From NCBI GenBank assembly GCA_003150235.1, contig QAMW01000027.1:1-64000 (forward strand): 64,000 nt of DNA, read 5' to 3'. This DNA comes from Bacteroidales bacterium (lineage in GTDB: Bacteria > Bacteroidota > Bacteroidia > Bacteroidales > Muribaculaceae). The notes beneath the pieces are model-generated. The model did not search any database. It was not told where the DNA came from and saw nothing but the letters and a program-made list of their open reading frames with translations. This document shows, in pieces, positions 43,350 through 52,322 of the stretch. The first letter of the stretch is position 1, and every line of letters begins with the position of its first letter. The translations under genes were made by a program, and so were the position numbers.

Positions 43350-43361
43350 ATCGTTTTTAAT

Positions 43362-43582
43362 TTGAGTGAGCTGGCGCTCACTCAAGGGTTAAAGGGTTAA
43401 CAGGTTAGGAGGTTATTGGGTTATGGGTTATGGGTTATGGGTTATGGTTTAGCGGGCGGTCAATAGGTCTGAAGCTTCGATGGATGAAGGTTAAATTATA
43501 ATGAGTAATCTCTAAACCTTAAACCCTAAACTTTTAAACTAATCACCTCTTAAACTTCCGCTTTCGCTCTGCAAAAGCGGAA
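43362..43582. repeat. Heptad/palindrome intergenic element, copy 2
   Basis: Left end: hairpin TTGAGTGAGC-TGGC-GCTCACTCAA (43362-43385). Right end: hairpin TTCCGCTTT ... AAAGCGGAA (43556-43582), touching the acetyltransferase stop codon. Left half holds GGGTTAA words and four tandem GGGTTAT heptads at 43418-43445; right half holds CTAAACC, TTAAACC, CTAAACT heptads at about 43511-43540. Its left end is 12 bases upstream of the thioredoxin ATG (minus strand). Confidence 0.82.
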
Positions 43583-44638
43583 TTAATCAAGCATAAGACT
43601 TATAAATGGTCTCACCGCTGGAAAATCGAGGATATGTCGGGTTACATCGTTTCCGAAAACAATAGAAGTGAGCACTTCTATGTCGATGTCGTAGTCGAGT
43701 TTTCCTTCATGATTGTCAACCTTCCGGCATTCACCTTCCGACAATAGGAATATTCCGTTGTTCTCCGTTATCACGGGGTCGGTCAGCCGCAGTGCAAGCT
43801 TCATCTTGGGATATGCCTGTGCTATAATCGAGAGGCATTGCGAAGCGTTCACAATACGCGCCATTCCGCGTTGACGCAGTTCGCCGTCGGCACTTTTGTA
43901 ATACCCGTAAACCGTAACCGGCATGTCGGCAAACTCCTTGTGTACCTCCTCAAGCACCGCGCTACGTGCATCCTCGTCAATTGATAGTACATCTTTGACC
44001 ACTGCCTCTCCGTCGACGGGGACAGCGAATGCCATAGCAACCGGATGACTGTCGCAGTCGGCTATTGCAGTGACTATGCCGGCATCAGCTGAGTTGTCCA
44101 TCAATATCTGGTGGTATTGTTCCTCGGTGTGCTGCACGGTACATTTACGGCGCTCCATCATCTCGCGGAAAAAGCTGTATGCTTCCGGCGTGTCAAGTGC
44201 TTCATACAGTGTATAGACACCTTCATGCCGGAATGTATGTGCCGAGGTGTAACGCTCGATATCCACATAAAATACCGGTGAGAAGCAGAAATGCCCGTAA
44301 TAATGATAAAGCCAGTCATTTGCGGGGATAAGGGTGCACAGCATGTCGCCTCTGTCGTAAGAGCAACGAAGCGCCTCCCTCATCAATGTCGACATACATC
44401 CCTGGTCGCGTGACTTACGGGTAGTTGCAGCACCACATACGTAGCTTACAGAAACCGTTACGCCATGAAAGTTCATGGCGTAACGCTGTAATAACATAGA
44501 ACTGATCGGGCGATTGTCTTGCTCAAGTAGTAACGCGTCGTCATCGCGATACACTTCCGAGAAAAACATATCGACATATTGGTCGGAATCGTCGAAACAT
44601 TCGCGCCAAAGTTTTAAAACAGCGTCTTTCTTTTTCAT
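43583..44638 (-). CDS. GNAT-family N-acetyltransferase (Eis-like)
   Basis: 351 residues. N-terminal GNAT fold ('LKLWRECFDDSDQYVDMFF', 'VTVSVSYVCGAATTRKSRDQGCMSTLMREAL' in parts: VCGAATTRKSRDQGCMSTL holds the acetyl-CoA loop, 'LIPANDWLYHYYGHFCFSPV') followed by a second GNAT-like half and a C-terminal strand domain. This two-lobed plan matches the Eis/Acetyltransf_9 group. Acceptor unknown; often annotated for aminoglycoside or protein acetylation in distant relatives, which cannot be assumed here. Confidence 0.85.
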   Translation of the reverse strand: MKKKDAVLKLWRECFDDSDQYVDMFFSEVYRDDDALLLEQDNRPISSMLLQRYAMNFHGVTVSVSYVCGAATTRKSRDQGCMSTLMREALRCSYDRGDMLCTLIPANDWLYHYYGHFCFSPVFYVDIERYTSAHTFRHEGVYTLYEALDTPEAYSFFREMMERRKCTVQHTEEQYHQILMDNSADAGIVTAIADCDSHPVAMAFAVPVDGEAVVKDVLSIDEDARSAVLEEVHKEFADMPVTVYGYYKSADGELRQRGMARIVNASQCLSIIAQAYPKMKLALRLTDPVITENNGIFLLSEGECRKVDNHEGKLDYDIDIEVLTSIVFGNDVTRHILDFPAVRPFISLMLD

Positions 44639-44687
44639 ACACTGCTATAACAAGTGCGCGATTGATTATGTTTCGCCGTGATGCCGC

Positions 44688-46208
44688 TTATCCCTGATGC
44701 GCGTCGCGGAGAAGGTCGTTGACGGTCTTAACCGGATTGAATGTGGCGATAGGCACTTCGACAAACACTGTGTTCCAGTCGCTCATGGCACCGTTCCAGA
44801 GTCCGGGAAGTTCCAGGGCACGGAGTTCCTTGCCGTTCTTTGACTTTGACGAGATGAAGCCGGTGTCGGGGTCTACGTAGCGCGGAAGGTCAAATTTCTT
44901 GCCGTTGACATCCTTTACGTAACATACGAGGTCAACCGGATTGAAATGGGTAGCTTTTCCTACCATCTCCTTATATGATTCGTTCGCAGGATCAATTTGG
45001 GTGCTTTCAAGAATCTGGGGTGAGGTAGATCCGTCGGGATTGTAGGTAATATACGGACCGCCGCCGGGTTCGCCTTCGTTGCGCACCATTCCGCACACTC
45101 TTATGGGTCGGTTGAGCTTATCCTTGATATAAAGCACGAGGTCGGCGTCTTCGAGCGATTTCATCTTTTCATCGCGTATGTTAAGCGTGTCGTGCATGAA
45201 AGCTATCATCTCCCTTACATCCTCAATGGTGTACTTTCCGGTGTTTATCATTTCAAGATAAGCCTTTACCTTATCCTGCACTTCCATCAGATAACCGGCA
45301 ATGACCTTCTTGTAGTCAATGGTGGCGCCTCTCTTGGAGTCGGGTACCACATTGTCGATATTCTTTATGAAGATGACTGCTGAATCAATGTCATTGAGAT
45401 TTTCGATAAGTGCGCCGTGACCACCGGGACGGAACAACAGGTTACCGTTGTCGCGGAACGGGGTGTTGTCGGGATTCACCGCAACAGTGTCGGTGGATTT
45501 TTTCTGTTCCGACAGGCTTATGTTATATTTCACGTTGAAACGCTTCTCGAAGGCCGGTACACTATCCGCGATTTTTTTCTCGAAAAGCGCGCGATGCTCG
45601 GGCGATACCGTGAAATGGAGGTTCACGATGCCTTTGCTGTTGGCTGCTGTCTGTGCGCCTTCCACAAGGTGCTCTTCAAGCGGTGTGCGCGCTCCTTCCG
45701 GATAAGCGTGAAATTCGAGAAGACCCTTCGGGAGATTTCCGTAGTTAAGCCCGTTCTTGCCGAGAAGTGCGGCTACGATATCCTTGTAACGGCGGTCGGC
45801 TTTGAGGGTGTCAAGGTCGGCGTTATAAAGTTTCTTTGCCACTTCGTTTAATTCGGGATAGAATGCAAAGTGTTCAAGGTCGGCGATGAACTTTGCCGGC
45901 GCGCTGCCTTCTGCCGGCTCATTTGCCTCGCCGTCAAGAAACTCGAAGAGAGCTTTGAACATGCGCGATGCAGCTCCCGATGCCGGCACAAATTTATATA
46001 CTTCGCCGCCGTCGGCAAGAAATTTGTCCCAACGTGCCACTGCTTCTTCCCTTCCTTTGTCGTCAAGGCTGGTGATACCTGCCCCTATGCGGGCGGAATC
46101 AAGTATGCGCAGGTACGGGAATCCTGTCTCGAATCGTTCTATCTGTGCATTGAAAATTTCGGGTGTGATACCCCTTTGCTCAAGTGTTTTTGCGTCTTCA
46201 GGTGTCAT
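44688..46208 (-). CDS. DUF4301 family protein
   Basis: 506 residues, found across Bacteroidota as DUF4301. N-terminal 'GITPEIFNAQIERFETGFPYLRI' (parts), 'KFVPASGAASRMFKALFEFL' and 'HAYPEGARTPLEEHLVEGA', then 'FRPGGHGALIENLNDIDS' and 'GMVRNEGEPGGGPY'. The GASGAASRMFK-like loop and the HGAL motif recall nucleotidyltransferase-type enzymes, but activity is unknown to me. No signal peptide, so cytosolic. Confidence 0.85.
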   Translation of the reverse strand: MTPEDAKTLEQRGITPEIFNAQIERFETGFPYLRILDSARIGAGITSLDDKGREEAVARWDKFLADGGEVYKFVPASGAASRMFKALFEFLDGEANEPAEGSAPAKFIADLEHFAFYPELNEVAKKLYNADLDTLKADRRYKDIVAALLGKNGLNYGNLPKGLLEFHAYPEGARTPLEEHLVEGAQTAANSKGIVNLHFTVSPEHRALFEKKIADSVPAFEKRFNVKYNISLSEQKKSTDTVAVNPDNTPFRDNGNLLFRPGGHGALIENLNDIDSAVIFIKNIDNVVPDSKRGATIDYKKVIAGYLMEVQDKVKAYLEMINTGKYTIEDVREMIAFMHDTLNIRDEKMKSLEDADLVLYIKDKLNRPIRVCGMVRNEGEPGGGPYITYNPDGSTSPQILESTQIDPANESYKEMVGKATHFNPVDLVCYVKDVNGKKFDLPRYVDPDTGFISSKSKNGKELRALELPGLWNGAMSDWNTVFVEVPIATFNPVKTVNDLLRDAHQG

Positions 46209-46259
46209 TACTTGGTAGATTTGGTTAGTGTTGTGACAAAGATAATAATTAATTCTGTA

Positions 46260-48266
46260 TTATCGCGTCATTCGTTTGAGAAGATTGTAACTTGGTACGA
46301 TGCCAAGTTCGCCCGCCTTGCTGAGGTCGGCGATTCCAGCCTCACGGTTACCTAATTTCAGGTAGAGGTAACCACGGTTATAATATGCTTCGCCAAACTC
46401 CGGCTTCAGCTCGATAGCCTTTGAGTAGGCGCTGATTGCCGATGTGAGGTCTCCGTTTGACACAAGCAGATTGCCCTTGTTGTAATGGGCAAACGGCATA
46501 CGCGGCGACAGCTCGATTACCTTGTTTATGTCGTCCATCACCTCGGCGGTTACCATTTTTGCGGTCTGCATACGAAGACGGCTGTCCTCTGTATTGTTAT
46601 TGTCGCCAATCGCAGTGACATCGGCGTTTTTGAGCCGTGCATTGGCGCGAAGGAAATATGCAAGGGTGAAGTCGGGTGCGAGTTCCACCGCCTTGTTAAG
46701 GTCGGCTATCGCCGCCTGATAATTGCGGAGGGTGTAATAGTCCATCGCCCTGCCGAAATAGTCGATTGCGCGCGGCTCGTGGGTGGCGATGTAGGAATTG
46801 TAATATTCGATTGAACTGAAATGACGCGCTATCGCCTCTTCATCGTTGAGTTGCGGCTCGTGATTGGTGACCATCACTACGAAGCGGAGCATACGGGTGG
46901 CGTTGATATCATCAATTTCCTTTATATAATAGGGCACCTCTTTTATCTCGGTTGTGGTGACATAGTAGGAGGGCGTGAAGTATGGCTCGATTTCGATTAT
47001 CACGTTCTGGTCCTGTACGCGTCCCTTGATACCGGCGGTATTGTATTCTTCCTTGACTTGGGCGTTGTTGGCGATGGTGAGCAGCGATGTGAAGCGGTTT
47101 GCCACATCCTCCTGTGTTTCCTGTCGGTCTTCTCCTGTCGCTACATTTTCTTCATTGTTTTCCACCGGCTGCTTTGACAGGGCGAGCGACTTCCGGTAAT
47201 CACGCTCGGCTCTTGCCGTCTCACCCATTAGGCGGAGGTCCTCCGACCTTACGAAATAGGCTCCGGAAAATGTCGGGAATGCCTCGATTACCTTGTCAAG
47301 GTCGGCTACCGAACTTTTGTAGTCGGCGATGTCCTTGTAGAGCAACGCACGGTTGTAAAGGGCATGGTAATTATTGGGGTCAAGACTTATCACTTTTGAG
47401 AAATCATCGATAGCCTTGTTGTTGTCATGCACCTCGGCGCGAAGCAGTCCGCGGTTGAAAAGCGCAGTAGCGTTCAGCGGTTCAAGCTGGATTGCGTAGT
47501 CATAGTCAGCCATCGCCCCGAAATAGTCGTCAAGATTATATCTGAGAAACGCCCTGTTGATGAAATATCCCGCAAACTGCGGCTGCAGCTTTATTGCCTC
47601 ATCCATGTCGGCGAGTGCCTTGGCGAAATCTTTAGATGACGATATGGCTATGTCGGCGCGCATTACGTATGCGTTTGTCGCGTTTTTGTTGAGTTCGAGA
47701 GCATGGTTGATGTCATCCAGGGCTGCGATGGTGTCACCTGTGGCGAGCCGGAGTTTTGCCCTGCCGATGTAGCCGTTGTCAAAGCGTGGATAGGCTTTAA
47801 GCAGTGTGGCAAAGGTCTTTTCGGCTGCCTCGTAGTCCTCGACCTCTTCCTCGGCAAGAGCTTTGTTGAAAAGTATTCCGCGGTTTTCGGGAAGCTGTTC
47901 GAGCGCTTTCTCATAATCGGCTATCGCCTCACGGTGTCGTCCGAGATTCTGGCGCGCGACACCTCTCACTTCGTATGCGTTGGTGATAAAGGGATTTTTC
48001 TGTATCGCCATGGAAGCGTCTTCCTCCGCGCCCCGGTAGTCGTCGAGACTGAGTTTGGCTATCGCCCTGAAAAAATAGGGCTGCGCGAGATATGGTTTTG
48101 CCGCTATGACCTGATTGAAATATTGAATCGAGAGTACATAGTCTTCAAGATAGAGCGAATTTTGACCTATGCGGAGCACCTGGTCAGTGTTGACCTGGGC
48201 TTTTACGGGTGTCATCCCGAATGAACATAATATGATGAAAAATAGTATATATTTCAGATGTTTCAT
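46260..48266 (-). CDS. Exported tetratricopeptide-repeat protein
   Basis: 668 residues with a signal peptide ('KHLKYILFFIILCSFGMTPVKAQ'), then about twelve TPR units in two blocks separated by a non-repeat stretch around residues 390-470 ('VIIEIEPYFTPSYYVTTTEI'). Typical unit ends are 'YFFRAIAKLSLDDYRGAEEDAS', 'LFNRGLLRAEVHDNNKAIDDF' and 'YNRGYLYLKLGNREAGIADL' (each shown in part). TPRs bind other proteins; this is likely periplasmic or membrane associated. Start at 48266 or four codons upstream. Divergent from NDH-2. Confidence 0.9.
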   Translation of the reverse strand: MKHLKYILFFIILCSFGMTPVKAQVNTDQVLRIGQNSLYLEDYVLSIQYFNQVIAAKPYLAQPYFFRAIAKLSLDDYRGAEEDASMAIQKNPFITNAYEVRGVARQNLGRHREAIADYEKALEQLPENRGILFNKALAEEEVEDYEAAEKTFATLLKAYPRFDNGYIGRAKLRLATGDTIAALDDINHALELNKNATNAYVMRADIAISSSKDFAKALADMDEAIKLQPQFAGYFINRAFLRYNLDDYFGAMADYDYAIQLEPLNATALFNRGLLRAEVHDNNKAIDDFSKVISLDPNNYHALYNRALLYKDIADYKSSVADLDKVIEAFPTFSGAYFVRSEDLRLMGETARAERDYRKSLALSKQPVENNEENVATGEDRQETQEDVANRFTSLLTIANNAQVKEEYNTAGIKGRVQDQNVIIEIEPYFTPSYYVTTTEIKEVPYYIKEIDDINATRMLRFVVMVTNHEPQLNDEEAIARHFSSIEYYNSYIATHEPRAIDYFGRAMDYYTLRNYQAAIADLNKAVELAPDFTLAYFLRANARLKNADVTAIGDNNNTEDSRLRMQTAKMVTAEVMDDINKVIELSPRMPFAHYNKGNLLVSNGDLTSAISAYSKAIELKPEFGEAYYNRGYLYLKLGNREAGIADLSKAGELGIVPSYNLLKRMTR

Positions 48267-48354
48267 GATGCGTGACATGTTGCATATAATATTGATGTAA
48301 AGTTACGTCATTAAAATTTATTATCGGGAAATTTTGAAAAAAATAACATATACG

Positions 48355-49623
48355 ATGGACTCTAAAGAGAAGGTTGTGGTGATAGGCGGCGGATTTGCCG
48401 GTATTAATTTCGTGAAAAAACTCGACAGGAAGCGTTACGATGTCATTCTTGTCGACCGGAACAATTATCATAGTTTTCCCCCGCTTTTTTATCAGGTGGC
48501 GGCATCCGGATTGGAGCCTGCAAGCATTTCGTTCCCGTTCAGGCGTGAGATGCGCAAGATGACGCCTCCGCCATGTTACCACATAGGTGAGGTCAAGTCA
48601 ATCGATGTTATAGATAAAAAGGTGGTGACGCAGTATGAGACGTTGCATTACGACCTGCTCGTGATAGCGACCGGCACTACCAACAACTTTTTCAATATCC
48701 CCGATATCTATAAGCGCGTGTTCACAATCAAGAGCACCGGAGAAGCGATACGTTGCCGCAACGAGATACTAGACCGTCTTGAACGGGCAAGTATATGCCG
48801 CGATGATGAGGCACGGAAAAAATTGTTGAGTTTTACCGTTATAGGGGGCGGTCCTACCGGTGTGGAGGTCGCGGGCGCTTTAGGGGAGATGAAGCGTTAC
48901 ATCCTTCGGCGAGAATACAAGTCTATTCCTCCGGAGCAACTTGTGATAACGCTTGTCGAAGGCTCTGACAGACTGTTGCGCACCATGAGCGAGACCGCTT
49001 CGGGTTCGGCGTTGAAATATCTGAAAGAGCTGTCGGTTAATGTGATGCTGAATCAGTCCATGAAGTCGTATGATGACAATGTGGTGACATTCACCGACGG
49101 CTCGACACTCTATTCCGGAATGGTTATATGGACGGCAGGTGTCACCGGAGAATCCGTTTCAGTCGAAAACGGCACCATAGAGCGCGGTCCGGGCAACCGT
49201 ATCATGGTGGATGCCTATAACCGGGTCAAAGGTCACGACGACATTTTTGCCTTGGGCGACATCGCCTTGTATTGCGACGACAGTTATCCGCGCGGATGTC
49301 CGCAGCTTGCGCAGGTAGCGATACAGCAGGCGCGTAATCTCGCGAAAAATCTCAATTCGGGCGCGATGAAGAAGCCGTTTGAGTATAAGGACAAAGGTTC
49401 GATGGCGACAATCGGGCGCAATCGTGCAGTCGCCGACCTGAAGCATCTGCATTTGACCGGTTTTGTCGCATGGTTTGTGTGGATGTTCATCCATCTGATA
49501 TCGCTGCTCGGTATGCGCAACAAGCTCGTTGTGCTCACCAACTGGGTCTGGGCATACTTCTCTTATCCCACATCGCTGCGTTTGCTCTTCCGTCCGAGCC
49601 GCTATCCGCTCCGTGACCGCTGA
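48355..49623 (+). CDS. ndh: Type II NADH dehydrogenase (NDH-2)
   Basis: Single-subunit flavoprotein passing electrons from NADH to quinone without ion pumping. 422 residues: FAD fold 'KVVVIGGGFAGINFVKKL', NADH fold 'FTVIGGGPTGVEVAGALGEM', FAD-binding 'DIFALGDIALY', quinone-side 'QLAQVAIQQARN', and a C-terminal amphipathic/hydrophobic stretch ('FVAWFVWMFIHLISLLGMRNK') for membrane attachment. An upstream TTG extension is rejected. Works beside Rnf as an alternative NADH outlet. Confidence 0.9.
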   Translation: MDSKEKVVVIGGGFAGINFVKKLDRKRYDVILVDRNNYHSFPPLFYQVAASGLEPASISFPFRREMRKMTPPPCYHIGEVKSIDVIDKKVVTQYETLHYDLLVIATGTTNNFFNIPDIYKRVFTIKSTGEAIRCRNEILDRLERASICRDDEARKKLLSFTVIGGGPTGVEVAGALGEMKRYILRREYKSIPPEQLVITLVEGSDRLLRTMSETASGSALKYLKELSVNVMLNQSMKSYDDNVVTFTDGSTLYSGMVIWTAGVTGESVSVENGTIERGPGNRIMVDAYNRVKGHDDIFALGDIALYCDDSYPRGCPQLAQVAIQQARNLAKNLNSGAMKKPFEYKDKGSMATIGRNRAVADLKHLHLTGFVAWFVWMFIHLISLLGMRNKLVVLTNWVWAYFSYPTSLRLLFRPSRYPLRDR

Positions 49624-49627
49624 ACGC

Positions 49628-50779
49628 TCAGGAAAAAGTAAGCGCGAACACCGTGGGAGATGTTTGGGTGGTGTAGGGGAGAAGTCGCAGTGTCGCGCCC
49701 TGTGCCTTTGCAAGAGTGCGGCTATAGGGAAGCCCTATGCCGTTGCCCGATTTCTTTGTCGTGAAAAACGGCACAAACAGTTGCCGTTGTATCTCCTCCG
49801 GAATCTGTTCACCATGATTGATTACCATGATTGTGACTGCGCCGTCGGTGTCTGATGAGGCATCGAGTGTTACCGTTTCTCCCTCCGGGGATGCCTCTAT
49901 GGCGTTGCGCACAAGATTGACAAGGATTCCGGTGGTCATGTCGCGGTCACAATAGGCAATCAGGGAAGATGGGGTCACTTTGTCGTTGATTTTTACATTG
50001 CGGCTTTCTGCAAATCCTGAGGAGAGGGTGGAGAGATGGCGGAGCAGCGGCTCGATTTCGACAAGCTCAGGCGACGGGACGGCGACTGTCGACAACCGCC
50101 GGTAGGATGATATGAAGCGTGACAGTTGTGCCGATGCCTCGTTGATGGTCGACAATCCGGCGCGTATGGTTTCGGAATCTTTGTCGGGAAGCGACAGCAG
50201 TGTCTCGCTCAACGATTTTATCGGTGCCGCGAAATTCATGATTTCATGGGTCATCACCCGCGTTAGTCTTTGCCATGAGTCGATTTCGCAATCGTCAAGT
50301 TCAGAGCCGATGTTTGTGATTGACACTATTTTGAGAGTCTCGCCACGCAGGGTTATGTTTGAAATGCGCAGCGACAATGACATGCTGCGCCCTGATGCCA
50401 CACCGGTAGATATGAAGCGGGCTCCTGGAGCTGCCTCAAGTATCTTTTGGGGAAGGGATGCCTCAAATTCCGCCAGCCTTTTCAGGTGAGTCACTGTCTC
50501 CATACCGAAAAGACGACATGCAGCGTCGTTGCACCGCACCACATATCCCTTTGCATCCACGACCATTATCCCTGACTCCACGCTGTCGACAATCAGTTCG
50601 TAATAGCGCTCACGCTCAGCGGCGTCACGCCTCATGCGTGAGAGCATGGCGTTGATGCGGTTGAGCATTGCGTTGACGCTCTTTGTCCCTCTGACAGGGA
50701 ATCGTATGGTGGTGTCGCCGTTTTCAATCGCCTCAATGAGCAATTCCAGCTTACGACTGCTGAACCATCGCCATGTCAT
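49628..50779 (-). CDS. NtrB-like sensor histidine kinase (cytosolic)
   Basis: 383 residues. No membrane helix; N-terminal linker, PAS domain (about 60-160), H-box 'RLTRVMTHEIMN' with phospho-acceptor His178, N-box 'LVNLVRNAIEASP', G-box 'GNGIGLPYSRTLA'. The lack of membrane segments seems normal for this Bacteroidota subgroup, so the signal is probably internal or delivered by a partner. Overlaps the response-regulator gene by ATGA, so the two are made together. Confidence 0.92.
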   Translation of the reverse strand: MTWRWFSSRKLELLIEAIENGDTTIRFPVRGTKSVNAMLNRINAMLSRMRRDAAERERYYELIVDSVESGIMVVDAKGYVVRCNDAACRLFGMETVTHLKRLAEFEASLPQKILEAAPGARFISTGVASGRSMSLSLRISNITLRGETLKIVSITNIGSELDDCEIDSWQRLTRVMTHEIMNFAAPIKSLSETLLSLPDKDSETIRAGLSTINEASAQLSRFISSYRRLSTVAVPSPELVEIEPLLRHLSTLSSGFAESRNVKINDKVTPSSLIAYCDRDMTTGILVNLVRNAIEASPEGETVTLDASSDTDGAVTIMVINHGEQIPEEIQRQLFVPFFTTKKSGNGIGLPYSRTLAKAQGATLRLLPYTTQTSPTVFALTFS

Positions 50780-52110
50780 AGCCCGTAACGCTTCATTTTG
50801 TTATACAATGTCTGACGCGTGATGCCGAGCCGCGTCGAGGCTGCGCTCAGGTTTCCGTTGCAGAGACGTATCGCCTCGGCTATCATCACCCGTTCCATAT
50901 CTTCGAGCGTCGACGGTTGTGATTGAACCGGAACGGTTTCCCGTTGTAATGATGAGAAAACATCGGGTGTAAGGATGTCGGAGTCGCTGAGTATCACTGC
51001 TTTCTCAATCACATGGCGAAGCTCGCGGATGTTTCCGTGCCAGGAGTAGTTATATAAAAGCTGTTCGGCGGCGGGAGAGATACCTTTCACATCGCGGTTG
51101 TAGATGTCGGCAAAATGGTTGATAAACCGCATGGCAAGTATCGGAATGTCGTCGCGTCGCTCGCGCAACGGCGGCAGATGAAGATGAATGGTGTTGATGC
51201 GGTATAGAAGGTCCTCACGGAATGTGCCATCCGCGACCATTGCGTCAAGATTGCGGTTGGTGGCGCATATCAGCCGTATGTCTACAGGGACGGGGCGGTT
51301 GCTGCCCACGCGCACTATCCGGCGGCTTTGGAGCGCGGTGAGGAGTTTGGATTGCAGGTGCATCGGCAGGTTGCCTATCTCGTCAAGGAAAAGTGTGCCG
51401 CCCGATGCCTCCTCGATTTTTCCGGTGCGGTCGGTCATGGCATTGGTGAACGAGCCTTTTACATGACCGAACAGCTCGCTTTCAAAGAGCGATTCTGTGA
51501 CAGAACCCATGTCGACCTGCAGACAGCGTTTTGACGCGCGACATGACCGCTGATGTATCTCGCGTGCAAGTAGCTCCTTGCCCGTGCCGTTTTCTCCAGT
51601 GATCAGGATGTTTGCCTCTGTCGGTGCTGCTTTTATCACAAGTTCTCTTAGCCGGCACATCTCCTCCGAAAATCCCCATAACATTCGGTCGGGTACGTCA
51701 TTTGCCGTTTTGGACTGCCCGTTACGATAGCGTCGGCATGCTTTCAGTACCTTGTCAACAAGTACACTGTTTTCCCAAGGCTTCACGATGAAGTCGGCGG
51801 CTCCTTCCTGGATGCCTCTTACGGCAAGCTCGATGTCGGCATAAGCTGTTATGAGAATAACCGGTGTTTTCGGATTCCTCTCCCTGATGCGCTTGAGCTG
51901 GAACATCCCTTCATTGCCGGAGTTAAGTCCGGCATTGAAATTCATGTCAAGCAACACGCAGTCTACTTTCTCGCTCTGCATGATTTCATCGATTCTCACC
52001 GGCGACGGCAGAGTCACCACCTTCTCGAAGTCGTTGCGCAGCAACAGGGAGATAGCGGTCAGCACGGCGCGGTTATCGTCGACCACGAGGAGTGTGTTAA
52101 ATTTCTTCAT
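50776..52110 (-). CDS. NtrC-family sigma-54 response regulator
   Basis: 444 residues: receiver domain with acidic pocket Asp11/Asp12, phospho-acceptor Asp55 and Lys110 ('IVKPWE'); AAA+ domain with Walker A 'GENGTGKE' (172-179), the sigma-54 contact loop reading GSFTNA (219-224; usual GAFTGA), Walker B 'GTLFLDEIG'; C-terminal Fis-type helix-turn-helix 'NLSAASTRLGITRQTLYNKM'. The loop keeps the critical F-T but changes the flanking residues. It should activate sigma-54 promoters, perhaps of the divergent ABC genes. A -7 box lies five bases before its ATG. Confidence 0.94.
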   Translation of the reverse strand: MKKFNTLLVVDDNRAVLTAISLLLRNDFEKVVTLPSPVRIDEIMQSEKVDCVLLDMNFNAGLNSGNEGMFQLKRIRERNPKTPVILITAYADIELAVRGIQEGAADFIVKPWENSVLVDKVLKACRRYRNGQSKTANDVPDRMLWGFSEEMCRLRELVIKAAPTEANILITGENGTGKELLAREIHQRSCRASKRCLQVDMGSVTESLFESELFGHVKGSFTNAMTDRTGKIEEASGGTLFLDEIGNLPMHLQSKLLTALQSRRIVRVGSNRPVPVDIRLICATNRNLDAMVADGTFREDLLYRINTIHLHLPPLRERRDDIPILAMRFINHFADIYNRDVKGISPAAEQLLYNYSWHGNIRELRHVIEKAVILSDSDILTPDVFSSLQRETVPVQSQPSTLEDMERVMIAEAIRLCNGNLSAASTRLGITRQTLYNKMKRYGL

Positions 52111-52115
52111 GACGG

Positions 52116-52123
52116 CAAATCTA
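52116..52123 (-). promoter_or_regulatory. -7 box directly before the response-regulator start
   Basis: Minus strand TAGATTTG, then five bases, then ATG. The transcript would have almost no leader. No -33 TTTG seen at 19-21 bases. Confidence 0.5.
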
Positions 52124-52322
52124 CGAAAATAATGGTTAAATTAGCCATGATTATTGCAGATTGCATTGCGCGCCGTGTAAGAATTATTTACAGTGTCTGT
52201 CTAAAATTTTTACATGGCTTGCCGATGGGGAAAAGCTAATGTATTTATTACCAGCGGCGTTGCTGTTTTGGCACGATGTATGAAATAATCATTGGCAAGC
52301 AATAATGCAAAATCAACACATT

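Noticed and set aside
43418..43445. Telomere-like GGGTTA repeat suggesting a linear end or assembly join
   Set aside because: It is internal to a structured element with matching complementary half and related copies elsewhere, flanked by ordinary genes.
49628..50779. Histidine kinase truncated at its N-terminus because it lacks membrane helices
   Set aside because: It starts at an ATGA overlap with the regulator gene and keeps a complete linker-PAS-kinase plan; soluble NtrB-like kinases of this kind are normal in the phylum.
52269..52310. Sigma-54 promoter for the divergent ABC genes (TTGGCACG and TTGGCAAG words)
   Set aside because: Neither has the required GG-N10-GC spacing; the second is off by one base (11). 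A real site may exist but was not found.
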